A stretch of 46,529 nucleotides of DNA from Aadella sp043822885 (GTDB lineage: Bacteria > Omnitrophota > Gorgyraeia > Tantalellales > Tantalellaceae), in contig JBDRBI010000131.1 in assembly GCA_043822885.1 (NCBI GenBank), forward strand, positions 1 to 46,529, written 5' to 3'. Below the pieces are notes generated by a model. That model did not search any database, was not told the DNA's origin, and saw nothing but the letters and a program-made list of their open reading frames with translations. A program made the position numbers and the translations under genes. Of this stretch, positions 6,505-13,949 are shown in pieces (positions within the stretch are counted from its first letter, which is position 1; every line of letters begins with the position of its first letter).

Positions 6505-7266
6505 TCAGAACCTGAGAAATAGTTTTACCGCCAAAAAAACCATCATTCCGATAAAAAGTCTTCTTACCCAGACATTACCCTTTCGTATGGCAAGTTTTGC
6601 TCCTGAGTACCCGCCTAAAGATATGGCTACTGCCAGAGGTATCCCTACGTGAAGATCTATCAGTCCGTTCTGCCAAAATATCAGGCTTGCCACAAGCGAT
6701 GAAAATAAATTAAGAACTTTTGTCATACCGGCTGTCTGCAAAAAATCAAAACCGATCCCCAGGATCAGAACATAACTTAACATCATCACATATCCGCCGC
6801 TAAAAAAACCCCCATAGATGCCTAATATAAAAACCAAGACACTTGCGGCAAAAAACCGTAACGGAGAATTCTTTTCGTGGTTTTCTGTTATTCCTATGTT
6901 CTTTTTCAGCAAAAAAATCGGAACGAACAGGCATATTATGAGAACTAAAAACCTTTCCAACAGCTTCTCATCGAAATCTAATAAGATCTTCGCTCCCCAC
7001 CAAGATCCGAGTATCGTCAGTACGATCAATATCGGCATGACCCGGTTATGCCTTGTTTCCATACTTTCTCTAAAACCGATAGCGCCGCTAAGACTTACAA
7101 AGATCAAGGTGAACATATTAGTACCAACGGCCAATTTTGCGCTCATCCCCATGGAAATAAGCAGTGGAACCGTTATTAAAGACGTACCCCCGACCGATAC
7201 GCCCACAATGCCCGCAAGGTAGAAAAAAATTGAAAGAAAAATAATGTTGTGTATTTCCATGATCAT
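6505..7266 (-). CDS. TSUP / TauE-SafE family membrane transporter
   Basis: A 253-residue protein made almost entirely of hydrophobic segments (about eight helices) in two repeated halves, each with a Gly-rich family signature (GGTSLITVPLLISMG early, GGYSGAKLAIRKGN late). The family exports or imports sulfite, sulfoacetate, taurine and other sulfur or organic anions. The substrate cannot be inferred here. It is isolated: word arrays lie upstream, and a terminator follows. The start is the ATG at 7266, with another ATG two codons in at 7260; neither has a strong ribosome site. Nearby sulfur chemistry (mnmA) is probably coincidental. Confidence 0.9.
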   Translation of the reverse strand: MIMEIHNIIFLSIFFYLAGIVGVSVGGTSLITVPLLISMGMSAKLAVGTNMFTLIFVSLSGAIGFRESMETRHNRVMPILIVLTILGSWWGAKILLDFDEKLLERFLVLIICLFVPIFLLKKNIGITENHEKNSPLRFFAASVLVFILGIYGGFFSGGYVMMLSYVLILGIGFDFLQTAGMTKVLNLFSSLVASLIFWQNGLIDLHVGIPLAVAISLGGYSGAKLAIRKGNVWVRRLFIGMMVFLAVKLFLRF

Positions 7267-7268
7267 AA

Positions 7269-7409
7269 CTCAAATCAGTTGGGAGTTAGGAGTTCGGAGA
7301 AATAATACAAAATGGTCACTTAACTCATAACTCCGAACTCAACAGCACATCAGTCAATCACTCCGAACTCCTAACTCATAACTCTGAACTTTTTCGCTTC
7401 TCGCTCCTA
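7269..7409. repeat. Word array (GGAGTTAGGAGTTCGG / complement) ending in the mnmA stop
   Basis: The left arm GTTGGGAGTTAGGAGTTCGG faces the right arm CTCCGAACTCCTAACTC, with the core complement CACATCAGTCAATC at 7346-7359. It then ends in TTTTTCGCTTCTCGCTCC. The mnmA TAG codon is part of the GATAGGAGCGAG word. The array fills the whole gap between the permease start and mnmA. Confidence 0.8.
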
Positions 7410-8468
7410 TCTTATCCATGCTCCGCCGGCGACTATTTCATCATCATAAAACACTATGGCTTGTCCCGGAGCCGGCGCAAATTGCGGTTCGAAAAATTCC
7501 ACTATGGCTTCATCTTTACCGCTGGGAGTTACTGTCGCTTTCGCCTTTTTGCCTTTATATCTGATCCTACTCAAAAATTCGCGTTCTTTTTTTAATCCTT
7601 CGGGGATAAGCCAGTTAAATCCTTCAACGGTGATCTTCTTCCTCATAGCCTTATCTTTTTCCGCTATGGTGATCGTGTTTTTTTTCGCGTCTATATCTAT
7701 CACATAGAAAGGCTCAGGGCCTGCTACCCCCAGCCCATGCCTCTGACCGACCGTGTACGAAACTATGCCTTTGTGTTCCCCTATAACTTCTCCGGAGGAG
7801 TTCATAATATTCCCGGGTACAAATATTTCCGGATTAGTCTTTCCAAAATATTCTCTATATCCTGAGCCCTGCGCGAAACATATATCCTGACTGGACCGGC
7901 GCGTAGCCGACATAAAATTTTCGCGCATAGCTATTTCTCTGACATTTTCTTTCTTCATTTCCCCGAGCGGAAATTTTATGAACGGCAGTCTTTCCCGCGG
8001 TAAATTATACAGAAAATATGACTGGTCCTTATTTTTATCCAGGGCTTCCGCTAAATAATGTGTTCCGTCTCTTTCTATTATCCTCGCATAATGTCCGGTA
8101 GCGATGTATTCAACCCCGATCTCGGCGGCTTTTTCAAAAAGAAACCCGAATTTTATCTTACTGTTGCAGTAAACACAAGGACTGGGAGTTCTACCTTTAA
8201 CATATTCGTCCAAAAAATATTTTTTTATTTCGCGTGCGAACTCTTTTGAGAAATCCACTACATAGTAGGGTATCCCAATATCTTCAGCCGCGCTGCGCGC
8301 ATGTTGTATAGCGTCCAGAGAGCAGCACATCCTCTCTCCTGCGCCGCCGCAATCCTCTTTCGGCCAGGTCTTTATGGTTATCCCTATAACTTCCTGTCCA
8401 TTATTTTTCAGAAGAAGCGCCGCTACGCTTGAATCTACCCCTCCTGACATTGCCGCTACAACTCGCAT
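7407..8468 (-). CDS. mnmA: tRNA-specific 2-thiouridylase
   Basis: Adds sulfur to U34 of Lys, Glu and Gln tRNAs, using ATP and a persulfide relay. The 353-residue protein begins with the PP-loop SGGVDSS (residues 8-14). The two redox cysteines are in PCVYCNS (C101) and SSQDICF (C197), the beta-barrel end domain follows, and the length is normal. I chose the ATG at 8468 rather than an upstream frame extension: AAAGGA lies 8 nt before it and conserved sequence starts there. It begins 10 bp after the apbE stop, so it is probably the last gene of a long operon. Its stop codon lies in a repeat word. Confidence 0.96.
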   Translation of the reverse strand: MRVVAAMSGGVDSSVAALLLKNNGQEVIGITIKTWPKEDCGGAGERMCCSLDAIQHARSAAEDIGIPYYVVDFSKEFAREIKKYFLDEYVKGRTPSPCVYCNSKIKFGFLFEKAAEIGVEYIATGHYARIIERDGTHYLAEALDKNKDQSYFLYNLPRERLPFIKFPLGEMKKENVREIAMRENFMSATRRSSQDICFAQGSGYREYFGKTNPEIFVPGNIMNSSGEVIGEHKGIVSYTVGQRHGLGVAGPEPFYVIDIDAKKNTITIAEKDKAMRKKITVEGFNWLIPEGLKKEREFLSRIRYKGKKAKATVTPSGKDEAIVEFFEPQFAPAPGQAIVFYDDEIVAGGAWIR

Positions 8469-8478
8469 ATTTATTCCT

Positions 8479-9495
8479 TTACAAAATATAAGTTTCAGCG
8501 CCCTTGGATATTTTGACCTTTTCTCCGGATGATTCATTATTTATGATCATTATCTCAACTTCCTCCAGTTGATCGGCAAGCTCTATCGCCGTCTCCGTCT
8601 CCATTGCCATCATTCCCGTAGCCAAAGCGTCTGCTTCCGCACACGAAGAAGATATGACCGTAACACTTGAGGGCTTTTTCTCTAACACATTTCTTTCTTC
8701 CGGCACCGCAATATGAGCCAATATCCTTCCGCCTGTTCCCTCCACCACGTTTTCATAATCCCCGCTTGTCGCGATAGCGCCCGCGTTGATCTTTACCCTC
8801 ATTACCATTCCGTATCCTCCCGGGTCGCGTACACCGATTATCCAGGCGTCTTCCTCTCTCTCTGAATAGCAATACATGTCTCCTCCCGCGTCTATCAGAA
8901 AACTTTTAACACCTTCTTCTTTGATATACGCGTACATTTCGTCAACTATGTACCCCTTCGCTATCCCCGAAAGGTCTAACCATGCGCCTTGAAACAATGT
9001 AACCGTTCTTTTTGATCTAGTCAGCATAATATTCTCAAGCCCTATAGCCTCTTTTGTGTCCGGAATTTTTTCCAAGATCTCCGGCGGCATATCATGGTAA
9101 AATCCTTTCTCTTTCAAAATAGGACTTACCGTTATGTCAAATTTGCCGTCGGTTAAACTCCCTATCTCCAAGGCTTTTTCCAATACATCAAACATTTCCG
9201 AGGAAACATTCATTTTGCCCGAAAGGTTCAGCATGTTTAATTCGCTGTTCGGATCAAAAAGATCAAACTTCTTTTCAAGAACTACGGCTCTTTCAAAAGC
9301 TTTCTCAAGGATCTTTCTTAGATCCGTATCAGAATATTCGTTTGAACGGGCCTTAACCTGAACAAAAGTACCCATCAGTATTTTTTGAGAAACTACGTCC
9401 CGCGCCGTCTTTTCTTGTGAACATCCGTTTAACAGCACCGTCGCAAGGAAAAGGAAAGGTATGACGGTATGTCCGATAGAGCGCATCAAGATCAT
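8479..9495 (-). CDS. apbE: FAD:protein FMN transferase, lipoprotein
   Basis: ApbE enzymes attach FMN to threonines of extracytoplasmic flavoproteins such as RnfG/RnfD or NqrB/NqrC. The 338-residue product has a lipoprotein signal peptide ending LLNGC (C25), then the family motifs DLSGIAKGYIVDE, DAGGDMYC, GAIATSGDYE and CAEADALAT. The usual HHIIDPxTG block is replaced by LAHIAVPEER, which is unusual for a metal and substrate loop. The start overlaps the previous stop as TAATG and has AGGAG upstream. In an organism with Wood-Ljungdahl genes an Rnf complex is a natural target, but no rnf genes are visible here. Confidence 0.93.
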   Translation of the reverse strand: MILMRSIGHTVIPFLFLATVLLNGCSQEKTARDVVSQKILMGTFVQVKARSNEYSDTDLRKILEKAFERAVVLEKKFDLFDPNSELNMLNLSGKMNVSSEMFDVLEKALEIGSLTDGKFDITVSPILKEKGFYHDMPPEILEKIPDTKEAIGLENIMLTRSKRTVTLFQGAWLDLSGIAKGYIVDEMYAYIKEEGVKSFLIDAGGDMYCYSEREEDAWIIGVRDPGGYGMVMRVKINAGAIATSGDYENVVEGTGGRILAHIAVPEERNVLEKKPSSVTVISSSCAEADALATGMMAMETETAIELADQLEEVEIMIINNESSGEKVKISKGAETYIL

Positions 9496-10631
9496 TAAAG
9501 ACTCCTGATTATGCGATCAATATCAACATATTTACTTATCATGTCTTTAACAAGCTTGACCTTATTGCTGTCCCGATATTTTATTTTGACGGTAAGGTCA
9601 TGAACTCGGGATGATACATCATATGTATCAAGGCGCGACATTAGAGTCGGAATATCGGTTTTTTTCAACGCGTTGTATATCCTTCTTTTAGGAGAGATCC
9701 CGCCTGAAAGGATTATTCCGGCTATTCTTTTTGGAGCATGAAAACGTCCGGTATGGACCTTGATAAGAAGATTTATGAGATCCGTTCTGTCTCCGGGAGT
9801 TATGACCAGACAATCCTCCACGAGATAGCTTAGAACAGCTCGCCCCTCCATAGCGCCGACAAGTACTCTTTTCATCTGTTTGTTAAGGAATTTTTCGCCG
9901 CACAAGACCTGCATATCAAGATCTTCCTTGATATCCTGCATAGTAGGCCGATCCAGCATTTTCATGTAAGGAACAACACCTAAAACGGGAATGTCCAGTC
10001 TGTTAAGACCTTTTGTTACATACTTACTTACCTTCTCGTATTTGGAAGGCAGGACCTTGTTCACTATGACTCCGACTGTTTTTACGCCCATCTTATCAAA
10101 AACAGACTTATTAAGCATAATATCGTCTATAGGGTTTCCGATCCCTCCTTGGGAGACAAGGATAACTTTACTTTCAAGCATCTTGGCCACGGCGGCATTT
10201 GAAAGATCGAACACCGAACCTACCCCCGCGTGTCCCGTTCCTTCTATGATCACAAGTTCTTTTTCATCCGCGACAACATTGAAAGCCTTTTGAATTTTTA
10301 CCGAGAGATTATCCAGATCCTTACCATCGAGAAAATTTTCGGTATACCCTTTCCCTACCGTGATCGGGGACATCACCTGTAAGGGAAAATTGAATTTAAA
10401 GATCTTTTCCATAAGAATAGAATCTTCATCAACCTTATGTCCTTTCTCTATAAGATACCTTTGACCGACAGGTTTTATGAAACCGATCTTTTTGAATCTG
10501 TCCGATAAAGCGGCGATAAGCCCCAGAGATACTGTGGTCTTTCCTATATTCTGGCGGGTAGCGGCGATAAATATACGTTTACATCTTCGTGTTCCGAAGA
10601 TCTTTTCCCAAGTTTCTGTATATGTTTTCAT
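9495..10631 (-). CDS. BioD-like P-loop ATPase with DRTGG domain (phosphotransacetylase N-terminal family)
   Basis: 378 residues. The N-terminal BioD-like half has a Walker A ATRQNIGKTT near residue 24-33 and VIIEGTGHAGVG as the switch region. A C-terminal DRTGG domain (ITPGDRTDLINLL) follows. This arrangement matches the non-catalytic N-terminal part of long phosphotransacetylases and stand-alone proteins of COG0857. The function of the stand-alone form is not settled; an acetyl-phosphate or CoA-linked regulatory role is a guess. It lies between panB (25 bp upstream) and apbE (TAATG overlap). It has no catalytic Pta domain, so it should not be called a phosphotransacetylase. Confidence 0.88.
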   Translation of the reverse strand: MKTYTETWEKIFGTRRCKRIFIAATRQNIGKTTVSLGLIAALSDRFKKIGFIKPVGQRYLIEKGHKVDEDSILMEKIFKFNFPLQVMSPITVGKGYTENFLDGKDLDNLSVKIQKAFNVVADEKELVIIEGTGHAGVGSVFDLSNAAVAKMLESKVILVSQGGIGNPIDDIMLNKSVFDKMGVKTVGVIVNKVLPSKYEKVSKYVTKGLNRLDIPVLGVVPYMKMLDRPTMQDIKEDLDMQVLCGEKFLNKQMKRVLVGAMEGRAVLSYLVEDCLVITPGDRTDLINLLIKVHTGRFHAPKRIAGIILSGGISPKRRIYNALKKTDIPTLMSRLDTYDVSSRVHDLTVKIKYRDSNKVKLVKDMISKYVDIDRIIRSL

Positions 10632-10656
10632 TTTTTAAAAAGATCTTTTTTGATGC

Positions 10657-11460
10657 TCAAAAAGAACGCCCATCATCAGGAAAAGCGCCTGATATAGTCT
10701 CGCTCTTAAAGGTTTCTACCGCAGTTTTGATAATGGCGGAAACATCCGCGTATTTCTTAACGAATTTTGGGGTAAATTTGTCGAAATATCCTATAACATC
10801 GTGTGTAACAAGCACTTGCCCGTCGCAAAATACGCCCGCTCCTATACCGATAGTGGGGATATTAAGCTGTTCGGTTATTTTTTTTGCCAGATCTTTGGGA
10901 ACGCATTCCAGAACAAGCGCGAAGCATCCTGCTTTTTCCAGCTCAACGGCATCCTTGATAAGTTTTTTAGCGGAGACATCGTCTTTTCCCTGTACTTTAT
11001 ATCCGCCGGTGATGTTGATGCTTTGCGGGGTAAGACCGATATGTCCCAGAACGGGAATGCCGGATCCTACGATAGCCTCTACACGTTCTTTCATTTTTCC
11101 GCTTCCTTCTACTTTGACCGCTTCACATCCGGCTTCTTTTAAGAACCTGCCGGCATTATGTACGGCATCTTCATCGGAAACTTGATATGACATAAAGGGC
11201 ATGTCCCCTATAAGAAAAGCTCTTTTCACGCCCTTCCTTACCGCCCTGGCATGATGTATCATCTCTTCCATTGTAACTTCAATGGTGGAGGCATACCCTA
11301 AGGCTACCATGCCGAGAGAATCCCCCACTAAAACCGCATCAATTCCGGCTTCATCAATAATGTTGGCAAGAGGACAATCAAAAGCGGTAAGCATGGTTAT
11401 CTTCTCGCCCTTTTCCTTTTTCTTGCGAAAATCCAGTACTGTGATCTTATTTTCCTTCAT
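10657..11460 (-). CDS. panB: 3-methyl-2-oxobutanoate hydroxymethyltransferase
   Basis: Transfers a one-carbon unit from 5,10-methylene-tetrahydrofolate to alpha-ketoisovalerate, giving ketopantoate, the first pantothenate step. The 267-residue TIM-barrel protein has the metal-site motif LVGDSLGM, the substrate region GDMPFMSYQ, and the catalytic Glu in VLECVP. Length is normal. It directly follows the folate one-carbon genes after a short repeat, and its cosubstrate is exactly their intermediate, so co-regulation makes sense. panC and panD are not in the window. Confidence 0.96.
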   Translation of the reverse strand: MKENKITVLDFRKKKEKGEKITMLTAFDCPLANIIDEAGIDAVLVGDSLGMVALGYASTIEVTMEEMIHHARAVRKGVKRAFLIGDMPFMSYQVSDEDAVHNAGRFLKEAGCEAVKVEGSGKMKERVEAIVGSGIPVLGHIGLTPQSINITGGYKVQGKDDVSAKKLIKDAVELEKAGCFALVLECVPKDLAKKITEQLNIPTIGIGAGVFCDGQVLVTHDVIGYFDKFTPKFVKKYADVSAIIKTAVETFKSETISGAFPDDGRSF

Positions 11461-11548
11461 AATATTTTACGTAACAGGGCTTAAGTTGAGAGAAGACGGT
11501 AATATTCTGCGCGTCTCACAAAACTTCTCTGTTTTTTTATGTTTCAGC

Positions 11549-11593
11549 AGTCTATAGTCTATGGTCTATTGCCTATTGTCTATGGTCGTCTCA
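11549..11593 (+). repeat. Word array (GTCTATAGTCTATGG type) ending in the metF stop
   Basis: CAGTCTATAGTCTATGG, CTATTGCC and TATTGTCTATGG words fill the gap between metF and panB. The metF TGA codon borders the array. The same words occur at 3383-3431 and, in complement, at 34590-34760 and in trmD. Confidence 0.75.
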
Positions 11594-12466
11594 AAGCTTT
11601 AATCCCTCAAGTATGCGCGCGACAAGATGATTGGCTTTTATCGGCATAAAATGTATCCCATCACACATTTCTTTTATGGAAAGAACGATTTCTCGGGAAA
11701 TATCCACGGATTCTTTTTCAACGTCATTTGCGCGATCTAATCTTTCTATCGTTTCATCGGGGATAACAACTCCGGGTATGTTCGTATTCATATATCGAGC
11801 CATCTTTGCGGAACGCAGAGGAACCACCCCGCCCAATATTTTTATGTCTTTTTTTAAGTGTTTGATGCTCTTTTTGAAAAGAGCGAATATCTGGGGATCA
11901 AAGATCGCCTGTGTTTGAAAAAAAGACGCGCCTTCCGCGATCTTTTTTTCCATTTTTATTATCTCGGGCTCAAGAGGATCCGCGCCGGGGTTTACAACTC
12001 CGCCGACATAAAGATCCGGGACATCGTTCAATTTGTTCCCGGAAAGATCAAATCCTTCTTTTAATCTCCTTATAGCATACAGAAGACCGATCGAGTCCAA
12101 GTCATACACCGCCTTAGCTCCGGGATGATCCCCTAAAAGAGGGTGATCACCGGTCATAACCAATATGTTTTTTATACCCAAAAAATAAGCTGAGAGTACA
12201 TCCGATTGAAGTGCTATGCGATTGCGGTCACGGCATGTAATTTGACAGATCGCCTCATATCCCGCGTCATTAAGAGCTCTGCTTGTCGCGACAGATCCTA
12301 ATCTCATAACCGCGCTTTGCTGATCGGTTACGTTAACCGCATCCACTTTTCCCCGAACACATTCTAACTCTTTGAACAACGCATCCAGAGAAACTCCCTT
12401 AGGCGGACCTATCTCGGTCGTTACAACAAACTTTCCTTTATCCAAAGATCCTTTAAAACTTGTCAT
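11591..12466 (-). CDS. metF: Methylenetetrahydrofolate reductase
   Basis: Reduces 5,10-methylene-THF to 5-methyl-THF, the last step of the methyl branch of the Wood-Ljungdahl pathway and the source of methyl for methionine. The 291-residue beta-alpha barrel has the catalytic-Glu region VVTTEIGPPKG at residues 14-24, the FAD/folate motif MTGDHPLLGDHPG, and QAIFDP near the middle. Length is normal. It follows folD by 32 bp and shares the direction of fhs-fchA-folD. No metV or rnfC2-type partner gene is present, so the electron donor is unknown. Confidence 0.95.
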   Translation of the reverse strand: MTSFKGSLDKGKFVVTTEIGPPKGVSLDALFKELECVRGKVDAVNVTDQQSAVMRLGSVATSRALNDAGYEAICQITCRDRNRIALQSDVLSAYFLGIKNILVMTGDHPLLGDHPGAKAVYDLDSIGLLYAIRRLKEGFDLSGNKLNDVPDLYVGGVVNPGADPLEPEIIKMEKKIAEGASFFQTQAIFDPQIFALFKKSIKHLKKDIKILGGVVPLRSAKMARYMNTNIPGVVIPDETIERLDRANDVEKESVDISREIVLSIKEMCDGIHFMPIKANHLVARILEGLKL

Positions 12467-12498
12467 ACATTTTTCCTCTTTGAGCTATTCTGATCCCT

Positions 12499-13359
12499 TT
12501 ACCGTATACCTTTATCCCTGTCTGCCCTAAAAACATTCCGCATGAGAATAGAGACCGTGATCGGACCTACTCCTCCGGGAACGGGCGTGATAAGTGACGC
12601 TTTTTTTTCTACCTCGGAGAAGGCTACATCTCCTACAATTTCGTTCCCTTTTTTGTTTATCCCGACATCTATTACAACGGCTCCTTTAGCGACCCAATCC
12701 GCTTTGACCATTTCCGCTTTTCCTACCGCTACTATCAGAATATCCGCCCTGAGGGCATGCGCGGGAAGATCGCCTTTTTCAAAAGTAGCAATATTGCATA
12801 CGGTAGTCGTTGCCATTTCGTTCAGCAGCATCAAACTCAACGGTTTCCCGACTATGGCTGAACTTCCGATGATCACGACTTCTTTTCCGTACAGATCGAT
12901 CTCCTTCATCCGCAATATTTCCATCACTGCCCCCGGCGTGCATGCCTCAAGCTCGGCCTCACGCCTGAGGATTCTTCCCAGGTTGTACGGATGTATCCCT
13001 TCGGCGTCTTTTCCCGGAGATATCGCCGCGACAACTCTATTATGGCTTATCCCATCCGGCAGGGGCTTTTGAACAATGATCGCCGTTACCGAATCATCTC
13101 TGTTCAACTTTTCGATCTCTTTAAAGAGTCCTTCCTGCGTCAAGCTGTCTTCATAATGTAGGCTGGCGAACTCTATCCCTACTTTTTCCGCATTTCTCCT
13201 CTGCATGTTGACATAAATTTCCGCGTCGCCTTTATTGCCTACGGTCAAAGACGCCAATTTCGGAGCTCGCCCTCTCTTTTGGGACAGTTTCCGGACATCT
13301 TCCTTCACGGCCATGTTTATTCGCTCAGCTATTTCTTTTCCGTCTATTATCTTTGACAT
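12499..13359 (-). CDS. folD: Methylene-THF dehydrogenase of the FolD family with altered cyclohydrolase site
   Basis: Family members oxidise or reduce methylene-THF with NAD(P) and also act as methenyl-THF cyclohydrolase. The 286-residue protein has the usual two domains and signatures (GHPYNLGR-like IHPYNLGRI, GSSAIVGKPLSLMLL, PVPGGVGPITVSIL). In the catalytic YxxxK motif the sequence is YVNMQ: Tyr49 is kept, but Lys is replaced by Gln53. The following KDVDG motif reads KDAEG (Glu120 for Asp). In the human enzyme a Lys-to-Gln change at this site is reported to abolish cyclohydrolase activity and keep the dehydrogenase. Since fchA lies 8 bp upstream, I infer this is a dedicated dehydrogenase. 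Ribosome site AAGGA, 5 nt spacing. Confidence 0.94.
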   Translation of the reverse strand: MSKIIDGKEIAERINMAVKEDVRKLSQKRGRAPKLASLTVGNKGDAEIYVNMQRRNAEKVGIEFASLHYEDSLTQEGLFKEIEKLNRDDSVTAIIVQKPLPDGISHNRVVAAISPGKDAEGIHPYNLGRILRREAELEACTPGAVMEILRMKEIDLYGKEVVIIGSSAIVGKPLSLMLLNEMATTTVCNIATFEKGDLPAHALRADILIVAVGKAEMVKADWVAKGAVVIDVGINKKGNEIVGDVAFSEVEKKASLITPVPGGVGPITVSILMRNVFRADRDKGIR

Positions 13360-13367
13360 CTCGTTCC

Positions 13368-13949
13368 TTAAATTTTAGCCGCAACAACTTTCTCCATGTT
13401 CCTTATTTTAAATTCCATTTCTTCCATTCTTTTTCTTGTTTTCTCACAAAATGCTTCATCACCCACAAACTTAAGATTGATGTTAACATTGATCTTTGCC
13501 GAAAAAAAAGCGCCTTTCAGCATATGCCAGGCGCATCCAATATCACTTTTCAGATTTGGGTTCGCCCTGGAAAGCAATTCTCCGGTAATATACAAAGATC
13601 CCGCACATTCTTCACACACACAAAGCGGAACCGAAGCTGCCGCTTTATATGCCCGCTCGGCATCCTTTTTCTCGGATAAAGTTCTCATTAGATCTTCGAA
13701 AACCCGGCAATCCTCGTCAACAAAGGCCTTTAGCCTTTTCAAAGACTCCTCTTGTTGTATTTTAAGAGAGGTCAGATCACCGTCTTCTTTCCCCTCTTTC
13801 TTGCTGTAATTTATGACCATCAGATTGAGTCCGGCTCCTAATGAAGCGCCTAAAGCCGCGGCGCTTCCTCCCCCGGGGGTCATTTGCCGGCGCGATAGAT
13901 CTTCCAGATATTTGTTAACACTGCTATTTAAATACTGTTCTGTTTTCAT
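13368..13949 (-). CDS. fchA: Methenyltetrahydrofolate cyclohydrolase / formiminotransferase-cyclodeaminase family
   Basis: Interconverts 10-formyl-THF and 5,10-methenyl-THF, between Fhs and FolD. The 193-residue all-helical protein has the family motifs TPGGGSAAALG (residues 24-34) and NPNLKSDIGCA near 132-142. Acetogenic clostridia use the same separate cyclohydrolase. The ATG at 13949 overlaps the fhs stop (TGATG) and has AAAGGG upstream, so it is translationally coupled to fhs; a TTG one codon earlier is less likely. The neighbouring FolD lacks the cyclohydrolase lysine, which makes this gene the probable only source of that activity in the cluster. Confidence 0.93.
   Translation of the reverse strand: MKTEQYLNSSVNKYLEDLSRRQMTPGGGSAAALGASLGAGLNLMVINYSKKEGKEDGDLTSLKIQQEESLKRLKAFVDEDCRVFEDLMRTLSEKKDAERAYKAAASVPLCVCEECAGSLYITGELLSRANPNLKSDIGCAWHMLKGAFFSAKINVNINLKFVGDEAFCEKTRKRMEEMEFKIRNMEKVVAAKI

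Noticed and set aside
6290..6652. A 120-codon plus-strand frame after the tRNA
   Set aside because: It runs through hairpins and a terminator and into the permease gene in antisense; the composition is not protein-like.
7407..8537. A 23-residue longer mnmA starting at 8537
   Set aside because: The extension overlaps apbE and lacks homology; the ATG at 8468 has a good ribosome site.
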